DNA of 64,000 nucleotides from Ligustrum vulgare (Eukaryota > Streptophyta > Magnoliopsida > Lamiales > Oleaceae). Each line of letters begins with the position of its first letter. The first letter of the stretch is position 1. Shown here piece after piece: positions 11,509 through 23,815 of this stretch. The stretch covers positions 28,581,446 to 28,645,445 of the forward strand of contig OY743172.1 in NCBI GenBank assembly GCA_963555705.1, read 5' to 3'. The notes below the pieces were generated by a model. It was not told the DNA's origin and did not search any database. It was given only the letters and a program-made list of their open reading frames with translations. Position numbers and translations under genes: made by a program.

Positions 11509-14150
11509 TGTAACGCCCCGGGTTCTGAACACCCGGGTGCGCCACTTCATCGTTTCAAAATTGACTTTGAAGATAATAATTTAGCGGAAAATAAATTAAA
11601 TTGAAGTTCCATTCCTCATAACTTTATAAAAATTACTCAAACTGTCAAAATAGTTTAAACATGGAAAAATAACTTGAACGTAACATAATAAAAATAAGTT
11701 TATAATTTCAAATAAAACATTTCTAAAATCTCAATAATGGCCACCATCGCACGCCCCGCCGCCAACTCCGTCATCTGCAAATTTTATTTTGGAAAACGTG
11801 AGTATTTCATAGAAATACTCAGTAGACTCGCGCATAATAATCATTTAACATTATAAATCAAAACACATAATCATGATATTCAAGTCTCAGGTGTCTAACG
11901 ATCACCAGTATTCTCATGAACAAGTAAATAACATACAAGTTCAAGTCTCATGCATTTAAGCAAGTAAATTCTCGTAACATAGTCTCATGCTCAGAAAGCA
12001 AGTAATTTCTCGTAACATAGTCTCATGCTTAGAAAGCAAGTAATTCTCATGAACACAATCATACATGCTAAACTTATAATCCAAATAATTATTGATGCGC
12101 ACTTTTGAAAAACGTAAATTTGTAGATTAGAGTCTACCTTAACGAGTGTGGTTGAGCGAGAATGACTTAAATCTTTCAAATCTCCTTACGCCTCGTCTAA
12201 CCAATAAGTTACATTAATCTTTCGAAACTTATAGTTTAAAAATAATAATTTACAATTTGAGGACTGAAAATTGACGTTTTGAAAGTGAGGGACTAAAATG
12301 AATATTTTTGAAAGTTGAGTCGAAGCTCAAAATGAATATTAAATTGTAGGGCTTGAAATAAGTGATTTTAAAAATGAAGGGCTTATTAAAATCATTTAAA
12401 AACTTAAGGGGCTGAAATGGTATGTTTTAAAACCAAAAGGACTAAATTAAATAACTTTAAAACTTTGGGGGCTTAAAAGTAAATTTTCGAAAAATCAAAA
12501 TATTTAAAACAAAACATCACTCTCTCTCTCTACCCATTTCAGTCAAAGACGCAGAGAGAGGGGAGGAGGGACGCGAGGGAGAAGGAAGAAATCTTGTCTT
12601 CCAGCCGGCGGTTTCGCCGGCGCAACGCCGGCGCAGGGTGCGGCCAACGGCGAGGTTTTCACTAGGCTAGGTTTCTTTGTGGATTTGGTGCATTTTTGTA
12701 CGAGAACAAGTGCGAAACCGAGGCCAAAAACGAGGCTTGGAGTTGGGTATTTTCTGGCAATATGTGCGGTCGAAAGTGATCGAGGGTTGAGGTAAGTCTA
12801 TTCTTTGAATTTGGGTTTTTGATTGGGGATTGGAATTTGGGTGTTGGTTGAATGGCGTTTGAGGAGGGCAGTGGCGGTGCGGTCGAGTGATTCGGCCGGT
12901 GTGATGCTGTTCTAGAATTCTGGTGGAAGGGGTTTGGTTTTGGCAGAATTTTGGTGCGTGGGCTGGTCGATGGTGATGATGGTTCCGTTGGCTGTGGTCG
13001 TGAACGTAGGGCAGTCCCGGTTGGGTGTGAATTTCGTTTCAGCAAATTGTGGTTCGGTTTAGGCTGATTGTTTAACTTGGTCGATTGGCAGGCAGTGTAA
13101 TGGTCTGATTTTTGGTTGAGATGATGAAGGTTTGCTGCGGTTTGTGTGGCGTGTTGGTTTTGGGCTTGTGCAGTTGAACGTTGGCTATTTTAGGTTTGGC
13201 AGTGGTGGTCGAGAATGAGGTGTTTGAAATTAAACATTGCAGATTGTGGACTGGTTTGTAGTCTGTGTGGTGAAGATGGCTGTCGGTTGGAATGGTGACT
13301 CGAGTGGGTGATTTGGCTCGTGGTGGTGTCGAGGGGAAAGAGGTGGTGTCGAGGTGAAAGAGGTGAGGCATCTATTTAATAGTTGATTTAGGTGTTAAAC
13401 ATGGTAGTTTAGGTTAAATCTTGATTCATGGAAAATTGTAAGAATTTTGGAAATAAAATATTGATTGTGTAAGGAAAGACTTGTGGAGGAAGAAGCTATT
13501 GAATTGATTAGGCCAAGAAAAGACTTATTGGGTTTGAATGATTGGTAAAAACATTTGGGCTCGATAAGTTGGGTTGGACTAAAACATTTAAAATTGGGAC
13601 TCAATATAATTAATACTTGGACTTTTGAAAATAAACTGTGATATTGAAATATTTTTGATAAGATTTGACTTTAAATTAAATAACGAACTTGGACATAAAA
13701 TCAGAATAATTTGGATAATCTATGTAAAAATTGAAATCTGGACTTAAGGATAAATACTGAAAATGATTCACTTTAATTGGACTGGAATTTGATTAAGATA
13801 AATTTAAAATAAAATTTTACTTCGTTGGCTAAACGAACACGTGTTTTAAAATAAATGGACAAAGTTGTAGCGACACATTTTTAAAAAAAATATTTATTTA
13901 AATAAGTCATAGAAAATTCTCGGTCGCTACAACCCTACCACCTTAAAATAATTTCGTCCTCGAAATTTAAAATTTTCTTGATCTAAAATAATTGGACACT
14001 TCAAAATTTCTTCTTTCTTAAAATCTTAAAATAATTAATATGACTAGACGAGAGCGTTAGTTTTGAATAATAACCGTTAAGGTTGGAGAGTCGTAGCGAC
14101 AAGTTTGGTAAAACAAGTCTTTTAAGTTTGAAAATTTCTCGAACGCTACA
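11509..14150. mobile_element. Long solo-LTR-like insertion (2642 bp) inside copia 1
   Basis: Starts TGTAACGCC and ends CGCTACA (TG...CA) with a perfect 5-bp duplication GAATG at 11504-11508 and 14151-14155. It has no pol domains. The interior shows a GC-rich block (about 12590-12660) and short runs such as GGGACTAAAATG that I associate with long gypsy LTRs. A string near 13945-13970 (TTTCGTCCTCGAAATTT) also recurs in chromovirus-type LTRs as I know them. Copia 1 coding sequence resumes on both sides. I infer a solo LTR left by LTR-LTR recombination; orientation is not certain, and a non-autonomous element is the alternative. Confidence 0.65.
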
Positions 14151-14155
14151 GAATG

Positions 14156-15770
14156 AATAGTATTAAAAGGTTCGAAGATTTTATTTAAACTTGGAGAATA
14201 AATAATGCAATGACTCTTAGCTAGTTCACAAACATCACATTTAAAATATGAAACGTGACACTTCGATTATAAAGATAAATTTAATTTTTGAAAATAACTA
14301 TAAGATAGATGGCCCAATATGTCATAACCAAATAGAAGCTTTTGCGTCTTCTACCTCTCCAACCTTACTCACCTGATGAATTCTCTGCTCCCCACCACTT
14401 TTCTAGTCCAAATAGTAGAGATTTCCCTTTCTTATACAATAACCAAGGACCTGCCGAGTCAGAATGTCCTAAAACACACAAAAATGAGGCCAAAAAGTAA
14501 CAATAAATGAAAGTGCAACTGTAATTTTACTCACATAGATAATGTTATATTCTAGAGAAGGAACAAAAGGATAGAGTTTAAAGAAAGAGATTCAAAGATA
14601 CGGATGGAACCATATCCAATTACTTGGGAGAAACCACCATTTGTTGTAAAGATAGAGGTTTGGGGTGAAGATTTAAAATATGACAAAAGACCTGAATCAT
14701 TAACCTTGTGATTAGATGCACCAGTATCAATTAACCAAGTATTATTCGAAGAATTTACAGAAAACTCTTTGCCATTACCATTCACACCTGACTGAGCAAC
14801 GTTTGCAGAGGGAGGTTCGTCTATAGTGACCGCAACGACTTTTTCCTTCTTTGCATTTATTTCTTTCAAGTATTTTCAATGAAATACCACCATTCTAGAT
14901 ACCCAGTTAGTTCATAACACCTCTACTCAGTATGCCCTTTCTCTCCCCAATAAGTACACTCCAATGGTTAGGAGTTCGTGTGAGGAGGCTGAGACTCTCT
15001 AGTTGGATTATAGTGACCTGGGATTTGACCTTTAGATTGATTAACGGTCATAATTGAATCTTCTATCACATGTGTAGGAGTGCCCATCACTTGTTTTTAA
15101 GTGAAAATTCGACGTACAGTTTGATAAGATTGCTTTAGAGTAAGTGTTGGATCCTTGCGAAGAACCTCACCTCGCACTTGATCATATACAACATCTAATC
15201 TAGTGATGAACATGTGAACTCAATGGCGACCTACATATTTTTGCAGAAGACCACTAGCATCAGCATTTCCATCTTTTACAGTAGTACATTGATATATTTC
15301 CTGGAAAGCACCAGTCAATTCATCGTAATAAGTTACAAGGGATCGACCTTTCTATTTTGTTGAATAGCATTTCTTGTGCAACTCAAAGATTTGAGTTTCA
15401 TTTGAAGTGTCAGTATACATGGCCTTAAGAGAATCCCATAATTCCTTCATGGTGTCCAGGCCAACATATCGATTCTTCAAAGCAGTAGACATAGAGTCAC
15501 ACAACCAACCCTTTCCTTGTCATTCTCACGTCACCAATTTTCGAATTTTTCACTATCCTCTGCGGGCTTTGTCTTAATGCTGCTAATAGACCCCCATATC
15601 TTTCGACCATTAATGCACATCTTCATAAACGTGGACCAAAGGAAATAATTGTTCTATGTTAGCGTGGTGCCAATAGGGAAGGGTGAGTCGATCTGATAAT
15701 TATGAACAATTGGAGACTGAGTTACACTTGAATCGGATCCAGTAATAATTGGTACATTGCTGTCACCCAT
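14156..15770 (-). pseudogene. Copia 1 gag and aspartic protease remnants
   Basis: The gag frame seems to start at the ATG complementary to 15768-15770 (MGDSNVPIITG). It then shows degenerate gag (UBN2-type) sequence across about 15150-15750, including a segment around 15230-15320 (KDGNADASGLLQKYV). The protease motif WLIDTGASNHKV lies at about 14700-14745, within an open stretch at 14552-14869. Further downstream the frame is broken and truncated by the inserted LTR at 14150. Confidence 0.65.
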
Positions 15771-16141
15771 TTCGTTTCCCTGCCTAAGAAAATCACTACT
15801 TCAAAACGTGGATGGGTTGAAAACTCACTGCTTTACCAGTATGGTTGTACGGAAATTCAATATGAATATTTCTTGGCTTCAAAACTTCAATATGAAACAG
15901 TGATAATGATACGTAATGGATTCCAAAAATTCAATGATATGGTTGAATACGAAAATTCAATGATTCAATACGGAAATTTATATGGTTAGGTTGTGATTTC
16001 ACTTCACTGCACTTCAAATGGAAAAAAATATGAATGCTCGATTTAGGAGTCGAATGGCTCTGATTTAGGAGTCGAATGCTCATGTTTGGTACCGATTAAA
16101 ATCTAGATTTAATTTATGTCAAAGTCAACAATCAATCTTAA

Positions 16142-16144
<3 letters not shown>

Positions 16145-16207
<63 letters not shown>
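16145..16207. repeat. (TA)n microsatellite
   Basis: About 31 AT units without interruption, next to the presumed 5-prime end of copia 1. Confidence 0.95.
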
Positions 16208-16209
<2 letters not shown>

Positions 16210-16928
16210 CATAAGTTCAACAACTTTTCAATCACACATTTCATCAATTTTTATCAAAATTTATTAAAAATCTAATTTTAATGCTTTTGCACATAAACCA
16301 AAATTTGTTTCACACTTTTTAACCATACATTCTCCTAAAAATCACTATTCAAAAAACAGTTTTCCCAAATAATGGTGATCAAACATGGGTGAATTAGCTC
16401 ATGTGGGTTCTAAGATGTGGTATACTCTATTCCATTACATGGATCGAAAACAAGACCTAGTCTCTCATTGAATCCCGAACATATCAATAATTGTAAATAC
16501 CATTAATTGGTACTGGGAGTAGTTAGCATCCGCGATTGAGATATAATTGTCTTTTACAATTTTTTAAATGAATACAATTTTCATCGAGGTAATATATCAT
16601 ATTGGTTTAAAACTTCTAACAAAGTTTTTGAGACCCATTATTTGAAGAAAATGAGTTTTTTACTAGTAATTTTTAGGAGAATGTGTGGTTAAAAAGTAAG
16701 AAAAAAATTAGTTTACTGTAATATTATTTTATGGGAGTATTTGTGGTTAGAAATGAGTTTTGAAAAAAAAAAAAAATAGATATCAAAAAATGTGGTTCTG
16801 CATAGATATTCCGTAAAGAATAAAGTTCTAAATCGAGTTAAGATGAAAAAATTGACCAATATATAAAAAATTATATTTCATGTCTTATTACATATTTATA
16901 TGATTGAAAAGTATATATAAATTCTTTA

Positions 16929-17424
16929 GGCTGCATTTGTTAGCGATGGTGGAACTTGGGTGGAAAGAAAATGAATTCCAGGGAATTGGAAGTTTAATGT
17001 GTTTGATTGATTTAATTTTTTAGGTGAAAAAAGTAGGGAATTTTCCAACTTTTGTTATTTGATTGACATTATTTTTCATGAAAAATAAAGTAAAATTGAT
17101 CTATTTTAATAAAAAAAAAAAAAAAAAATTTATTTTTTCACACATTTGTACTTGATAATAATAATATTAATTTTTTAAAAAAAATAAATCAATTAACAAT
17201 AACAAAAATTATTAAACGTAACGAAAATGATATAAGAATTTTCATGAAAAATAAAACATCATCCCCCTTGAAAAATGAATTCATTCAAAACAAGGAATAT
17301 CGAATTTTGAGGCAAGTGAAAAAATGAATTCCATGAAAAATTTAGGCAACCAAACAGTGCAAAGTTAGAAATTCACATGAAAATTCATATTTTTCATGAA
17401 AAATTACGCGAATCAAACGCACCC
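16929..17424 (+). mobile_element. Tourist/PIF-Harbinger-like MITE, copy A2
   Basis: A 496-bp element flanked by TTA at 16926-16928 and 17425-17427. The termini GGCTGCATTTG and CAAACGCACCC are imperfect inverted repeats. The interior is colinear with A1 (2015-2523) and, inverted, with A3 (21540-22051). Non-coding. Confidence 0.75.
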
Positions 17425-17427
17425 TTA

Positions 17428-18412
17428 GTATAACTATTCAATTACTACTTGCAACACAATACTCAAGGTACATGCTTATCATAAATTTAAATAACGCAAT
17501 TATAGATGGTAATGTCAGCTCCCTTCTTGAAATGATTCTACTTTCATCATAGGATTAACAACAAATATACGCTACGTATTGTACTAATTTATTTCTTATT
17601 TTTATCCATGAATATATAAGAAGTTTCATTTATAATTTAAGTTGCTCAAACTTAGAGCATCGTGTTATGAAAAAATTGGTTTGCCCTAATCCCTTGGCTC
17701 CTCTTGACAATTTTCTTGTGAACTAACATGGGAAGGGATACTCAAGTCAGAGATTTACTTACTAGAGAGAAGCAAATATACGTGAAGTAAATAAAATGAT
17801 GGATTGTCATTCATCAAACTTGAACGTGTGGAAATGCATCCAAAATTAATAGAACTATATTTTAAATTTTGACATTTTTGTGTTGTCAGTTTATCTTAGT
17901 CTCTCATTATTTCAAAACTAATTTTCAACCACACATTCTTCATATCTATTAAATATATTGTGTGACTTGATTCACGAGAAATTGTTGAAGAAAATACGAC
18001 GTGCTAAAGTGAGAGAGTATTTAGAAAGACAAAATGTTCGTTTTAGCCAGATATATTTATTCGATGTTCAACGGGACAAAGGATTAAGATAGCAAGGATC
18101 TTTCTATGTGGCTATGTGCATAAAATATACATCAAGTCTCCTCTCGTGTGTGTTTTTCCACCACCCTTTATATAGGTGTTATTTTTGGATTGTATTTGTC
18201 AAGTTCAATAATCATTTAATCAAATTAAGACTTATGACAAACTCTTCTCAAAATTGAGTTATCAAGGCCCAACTCTTCCACTACGTTAGGAGCCACCACC
18301 TTATGAGCTTGAACCGCCTTACGAGTCAATTATAGACATTTTCCGCACATCATGATCCAACTTAGGGCCAACCACAGTATTTAAGTCAGTACCCAAAAAA
18401 ACGTCTTATACG
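17428..18412. other. Intergenic, no gene recognised
   Basis: No coding sequence or element boundary that I can support. Confidence 0.4.
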
Positions 18413-19480
18413 TGTTGGAATTGACCAAAAATTATGGAATAAAGATTCTTGTTTGACAAGAAAATAAAAAGTGTTCAAATTAGATTATGATTATTTTCCT
18501 TATATATATAATACCAATTGGAAAATGAATAAAATACTATTGATATTATTATTTAAGGTAAATTAATAAGAAAATCCAATTGTAATTAAGTCAGGATTTT
18601 GGCATAATTTATTCTTATATATGTTTCTAATTGTGTGAGAGGATAGAGTAGCCAAAAGATTAACATGAGAGAGAGAAGACGAGCGAGAGAGACAAATGAG
18701 AGAGATATACAGGGGTAGAGAATGAGATTTGTCTACCATGATTTTGATGGTAATGTTGTGGCGGAGTGTACACATGAGTAGAGAATGATAATCGTCTATC
18801 ATGGCGTTAATGACACACGATAGAAAGACCAAAGAGACTATCAGGGTGCATGTTACGTGTTTTGTGTTTTCGAGATGGATTGCACACGGGCGGTAATTGA
18901 AAATTGATTGTCGAATGGATAAATTGTTGATGTAGTGAATTAGAGAAAAACGGTACGAGTGGAGGTATTGCGTGAGTTATTACTCTAGTTTCCAGTTTTG
19001 GGTAGGGAGAAGTTGTGAGAATGAGTGAAAAATTGTATAAGTGAGTTTCTTTCATTATCCATAAAAGTGTTCTTCTCCCGTGGTTGTCAGCGGTCAGTTA
19101 AGCCACGTTAAATTCTTGTTCTTTTTTCTTTGTCTATTATTTTGGTTTATATTGTTCTGCTGTGTGATATGTTTGAGAAATTGATTATTGTCCCAATAAT
19201 TGGTATCAGAGGTATAGGTGGGGAAAATTGATTTTTTTTTTTTTTCAAAAATACGTCCATATGGCTAATTTACCACTTATAGAGAATTAAGTGAAGTAAT
19301 TCAATCCTTATAAATCCATCATCAATCTAATATTTAATCAATGTGAAATGTTGTTGACACTTTTTCAAGAAAATGTGTTTACCTCTGTCAATTTACCTAA
19401 GATTCTTCCTTATCCTTTCAAGAGTCTCTATCATCCAATACAAAGGGTCACATTAACAAACTTAGATGGTACGTAATTTT
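18413..19480 (+). mobile_element. Truncated copia LTR, primer site and gag start
   Basis: A candidate LTR runs from TGTTGGAATTGACC (18413) to about 19195, with a TATA-like TTATATATATAATA near 18500. It is followed by a clear primer-binding site TGGTATCAGAGG at 19201-19212, complementary to initiator tRNA-Met as in copia elements. A degenerate gag start (MANLPLIEN, in-frame stops after) begins near 19261 and fades by about 19480. Pol and the second LTR are absent, so this is a 5-prime-end relic. Confidence 0.5.
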
Positions 19481-19960
19481 TAATATTTAGGAAAATTTGA
19501 TTTGCTGCAATATAATATAGATTTACCCTTTGTTAAGAGTCGTGAATAGCTTTCGCTTCAACTTTTCCTTCTCCCTATTGTGCCGCCTTGATAAAAATCT
19601 AAGAGAATCACGACTCCTTGTCTAATAAGTAGAGACTAGAGTGGCATCCTAGAGCGGACTAGCTCAAGGAAAAAAGAGAACGAGAATAAGAAAGGTTAGA
19701 CCTTTGGAAGTAATGAAACTGAAAAATGATAATGTTCATTTATTAAGCCTAATTAAGACTCTAATTATTTCCATTTCAGAGGAGTACGGGGTTCGATCTC
19801 TCTGGTGAGATCTCGTGGGGTTGGAAGGGGGCAGGTGGGCCCCGCCAGGGGTAATAATTAAGGGTTGTCTACTGTCTAGGTGATTGTGCTTTTGAAAAAT
19901 TCTATTACAGGATTGGAGTCCTTATATATTTCGAATTTGCCCTATTAAATCTTATAAATA
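19481..19960. other. Intergenic, no gene recognised
   Basis: No gene. A box-B-like GGGGTTCGATCTC occurs near 19790 but without a partner box A, so I do not call a SINE there. Confidence 0.4.
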
Positions 19961-19976
19961 AGGTGCAGTGCGTAAG

Positions 19977-20106
19977 TTTCTTTCTTTCTTTTTTAATAAG
20001 TATATCATATTACAACTACAACCCCTTCCAAACCCCCATAGGATTCGAACCCCGGTCTATGCCAGGTAAGGATGCCACCCTTACCACTGGAGCATTGCCT
20101 TGATCT
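19977..20106 (-). mobile_element. tRNA-derived SINE
   Basis: On the minus strand a box A region (GCTCCAGTGGTAAGG) is followed by box B (GGGGTTCGAATCC), then a short body and an A/G-rich tail. It is flanked by a 13-bp target duplication, TGCAGTGCGTAAG (19964-19976) and TGCAGTGCATAAG (20107-20119), with one mismatch. The tail lies at the low-coordinate end, as expected for a minus-strand SINE. Such elements are transcribed by RNA polymerase III and mobilised by LINE machinery in trans. Confidence 0.8.
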
Positions 20107-20439
20107 TGCAGTGCATAAGCTTTTGTACATTTATCAAAATAGATAAAGAAGAGATGTTGGAGAAAATATGTGTGTGTTTTCTCTTGTAAACATTTTTTTT
20201 CATTATATTGAATTCTTGCAGCGACGGACGAGGACGAAATCTCACATGAGGCGAACTTCTATAAATGTTGCGTGTTCTTAAATATTTAATTCTCTTTCTT
20301 GATATTAATTATTCTTGTTCACGTCACTTTTTTGTCGGCAAGTTAGTCAACAAATAAAAGTATTTGATCGTTAATTTCTTTCACAGAGTTAGTCAACAAA
20401 TAAAAGTATTTGATTGTTGATTTTTTTCACAGAAATGAT

Positions 20440-21120
20440 TGAATTATATGCATTTTGGTTAAGTATTCAACTCCACCTCAAAGGTTTTGGGGTTGTGAAT
20501 AATACGACGATAATTGATATAAATAGATGTCCAGATCAAAAGCGAACTGAAGTAATAACAGTATAAATTAACGTCCAGTTCAATGCTGATCTGATATTCA
20601 GGTCAGAACACAGTGTTCAAATGACAAGAATTTAGAGAGATTCTCCTATTAATTGCCCTTGAATGAGCATTTATGTCTCCTATTTATAGTAAGAGAGGAT
20701 ATAAAACATAATTATTAAAACACATCATGTTTGCAGCGGGTGATTAACATTGATGAATGACATTTTCACAGACTAACATCAAATGATTATACTGACATAT
20801 TACAGGTAATGTGATTACCGACACCTAATGCGACTGATTTGACTATTCTGTAGAGCCCCCACTTTCAATTCGGTTAGTCATCACATCGGTTCTAATCACC
20901 GCGGTTCGTATCACCTCAACCTCACCAAATCACCTCCCTTATCAAGTTCATGTCGGTAAATATAAATCACATCGGTCATTTGGATATCCTGGGTCTGACA
21001 TGCGGGCTGTAGCTATTGTTTGGATACTTAGCTCGCATCACCATTTTGAGTTAATTATTGACCATTTGAATGTTGAACCTGGTATCCATCTTAGCATGAT
21101 ACGCAGCTCTAGATAAAATA
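20440..21120 (-). mobile_element. Probable LTR fragment
   Basis: On the minus strand a TATA box (CTATAAATAGG, near 20675-20690) is followed by a leader-like stretch (AGAGAATCTCTCTAAATTC). This resembles the U3-R part of a plant LTR. No coding sequence, partner LTR or duplication was found, so the limits are approximate. Confidence 0.3.
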
Positions 21121-21539
21121 AAATTAGATTCGTAATTCACAAAGAGTTGGTCCCTTTTTGCAATGGTCATATTATATTATGTAATTGAATAATGTTAAAG
21201 GAAGCGAAAATATAGACCGAAAGTTGCACCTAATTGATGTGAGTAATAGATTTCGATGTTGATATGATGGGTAAATAAATAAATTCCTATAACATGTTGT
21301 ACGTAATTTGCACTAAAATCTAAATCCTACTTCATTTTCGTGGTCCAATTTGTTTCTTTGATGTTCATGTTCACAACAATCGTGATTGATTGTTCCTCGA
21401 AAAATATAAAATAAAATTCTGATTGATTGTGACAAAACAAGAGTACTTGTCTGAACGTCCCAACTGCTACACACTGACATCTAAAAATTTCTATTTACCA
21501 TAGATTTCAAATAACTTGGTTAACATAGGATTAATCTTA

Positions 21540-22051
21540 GGTTGCAATTGATTTGTCATGAAAAATATGATTTTTCACGTGATTTTTCAATTTTGTACTG
21601 TTTGGTTGTTTAAATTTTTTATGTAATTCATTTTTCCATTTGTCTCGAAATCAGGTATTTTCCTTATTTTGGATGAATTCATTTTCCAATGGAGGGAGGG
21701 GGTTTATTTTCCATGAAAAATCTTATACTATTATTTTTACGTTTGATCATTTTTGTTGTTGTTAATTGATTAATTTTTTTTTCAAAAATTAATATTATTA
21801 TTATTAAGATAAACTTGTTAAAAAATGAAAATAAAAAATATTATAATAGCTAAATTTTACTTTATTTTTCATGAAAAATAATGTCAATCAAACAACAAAA
21901 GTTGGAAAATTCTCTATTTTTTCTATCTAGAAAATTAAACCAATCAAACACATTAAATTTTCAATTCCCAGGAATTTAATTTCCTAGAATTCAATTCCCT
22001 GAAATTCATTTTCTTTCCATCCAAATTCCACCATCGCTATCAAACGCAGCC
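21540..22051 (-). mobile_element. Tourist/PIF-Harbinger-like MITE, copy A3
   Basis: A 512-bp element in opposite orientation to A1 and A2. TTA flanks at 21537-21539 and 22052-22054; termini GGTTGCAATTGATTTG and CAAACGCAGCC. It shares the colinear interior with the other two copies. Non-coding. Confidence 0.75.
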
Positions 22052-22103
22052 TTATAAAATTATTAATAGCCAAAAAAATGCCCCTAAGGTTAAAAAAATT
22101 TAG

Positions 22104-22265
22104 ACTTTGTTTGACAAAGTATTTAAAAATATATTTTTAAACAATATAATTCTTCAAATCAATTTACAATCATACACATTTTTTTCTCCACTTTTCAACA
22201 ACATATTTTACCTAAAAAATATATATAAAAAATATTTTCTAGTACAAAGCTTTTAAGAAACAGAC
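22104..22265. mobile_element. Degenerate C-family MITE
   Basis: Begins near GACTTTGTTTGACAAAG and ends near TTTTAAGAAACAGAC, with the C-family interior (CTTCAAATCAATTTACAATC, CACTTTTCAACAACATATTT). It is the third C-type sequence in close company with an A-type element. Confidence 0.45.
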
Positions 22266-22314
22266 TATTAGTTACCAATGCACGGGTACGATAGTTAGGT
22301 GTGATCAATTAGAT

Positions 22315-22485
22315 GAAAAATGATACTTGTACAACTTTTGATGACAATTATGGTTGACAATTCAGATGTAGCAAATTGTGATGTGTTGATTTAAAAGGTG
22401 ATGTGATGTTCAAGTTAACAGGATCATGTCACATTCGAGTTATCAACAATAGTTATCAATTATAGTTGTACAAGTATCATTGCTC
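22315..22485. mobile_element. Small TIR element with 9-bp target duplication
   Basis: A 171-bp non-coding element with an 18-bp perfect inverted terminal match AATGATACTTGTACAACT, offset a few bases from each end. It is flanked by the perfect 9-bp direct repeat CAATTAGAT at 22306-22314 and 22486-22494. Duplications of 8-9 bp fit hAT or Mutator families; I cannot choose between them from the termini. Confidence 0.7.
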
Positions 22486-22494
22486 CAATTAGAT

Positions 22495-23270
22495 AGAACC
22501 GGAGCATATATCTACAAGATTTCGAATGACGTGTCAATTCAAAAAAGTCACAAGAGGACTTGCAATTTTATTCTCAATTTTTACTCCGTCTTGTAAACGA
22601 GAAAATGATTTTTCTGTTTTCTTCTATTTGATAAAATAATTTAATAACTTCCCATGAATTTGGAAAATAGTGAATATTCTATTAAAAATTTGCACGAAAC
22701 AATTCTAAAACTCTTTTAAAATCGCCAAAGTAAACAGCAATTTTGGAAACGAACTTTGTACTAAAAATCTTCATAATAATAAATAAAATTAAATAATTAA
22801 ACTACATGAATTACCATCCTAAGTCTGAAGTACAGCCGACAGCTTCATGTTAATTGTTAACCAACAATACTACAGTATTCAATGCAAAATACATTTCAAT
22901 TAAAGCTTTTTACCCACTTGCCATCGTTGATAAATTAATAGAGCACCAACTTGAATAAATATTTTAATCCATATTATAATATTATCCTCGACAAAATGAG
23001 ATTTGGGTAAGATTACTTTCACATTTCTTTCTTTGTTTATTGCAATTATTAAAGGAAGTTTATTGTCAATCAATGCTGAATTATGAATAAACAAAAGTAG
23101 GTAGTGGAATGGAAGGAATGTTTATTTGCATCGAGCCCCTAACCTAAAAATTTATTATGAGTTTTCTCGTACTTGTCTTGAAACAAATGTTTAATTCGTA
23201 CAATGTTTTGTTTTCTTCATTGTCTCATTGGAAGGTGATTTTTTTATATTATTATTATTATTATTATTGA
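22495..23270. other. Intergenic, no gene recognised
   Basis: AT-rich DNA without a coding sequence or element I can support. A (TTA)n run lies near 23250-23268. Confidence 0.4.
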
Positions 23271-23279
23271 AAGTAATCG

Positions 23280-23410
23280 AATGGTCCAAGGGGTTAGTCC
23301 AGTGGTTAAGATCCCTGCCCCCTTAGATGATCCTGGGTTCGAGTCATATGGGAAGGGTTGAGGTTTGAGTTTATTGTATATGGTTCAAAAAAAAAAAAAA
23401 AAAAAAAAAA
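23280..23410 (+). mobile_element. tRNA-derived SINE with poly(A) tail
   Basis: Box A region GGTTAGTCCAGTGGTTAAG (near 23291-23309), box B GGGTTCGAGTC (near 23335), a short body and a long A-run (about 23387-23411). It resembles the SINE at 19977-20106 in its promoter but has a homopolymeric tail. A target duplication was not clear. Confidence 0.65.
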
Positions 23411-23815
23411 TAAATTCATCGGATGCATAGTATTCGACTGTGCGCACAAGAGGCAAAATGGTTTCATGGCTTATAGTTCAGCCCAGTTAACATTCCGGCT
23501 AATAAAAGATGAGTCCATACAAATTGTCAATATGGTTTTGTGGCCTAGAGTTCCAGCCCAATTAACTCCTAAGAAAGGATGAGTCCTCACAAATAGAAAG
23601 GGCCTCCTTTTTTCTTTTTCTTTTTTGTGTACCGAATTTTTTATACTAAATGCGTGATAGCTATTGATCAATGTGTGATGTGATATGTTGAAAAGGTAAT
23701 CATGTCATGTGTAAAATCTGTATACCTATTTGAATAAGTGTCTATACGAATAGCACGGTTCTTTTTTTTTTTCCCCCTTGGGAAAACACAATGTGAGATC
23801 ATAACATATAACCCT

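Larger units (their letters stand above)
8930..16120 (-). mobile_element. Degenerate Ty1/copia retrotransposon, minus strand (copia 1)
   Basis: The order on the minus strand is gag (from 15770), protease, integrase, reverse transcriptase, RNase H (to about 9350), then a polypurine tract TTCAGGGGGA near 9061-9070. Integrase before RT is diagnostic of copia. Sequence resembling a 3-prime LTR follows toward lower coordinates, but a (TA)n tract replaces the expected TG start. A degenerate primer site (GGTACC on the minus strand) may lie near 16086-16091. LTR limits are therefore uncertain. The element is split by 11509-14150 and has many stops and frameshifts. Confidence 0.75.

Noticed and set aside
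12662..13371. Antisense open stretches of 127 and 99 residues in the GC-rich part of the 2.6-kb insertion
   Set aside because: Low-complexity Pro/Ser/Thr/Asn composition, no domain, and location inside an LTR-like sequence.
23280..23345. Possible functional tRNA gene
   Set aside because: Boxes A and B are present but no tRNA cloverleaf follows, and a long A-tail ends the unit, so it is a SINE.
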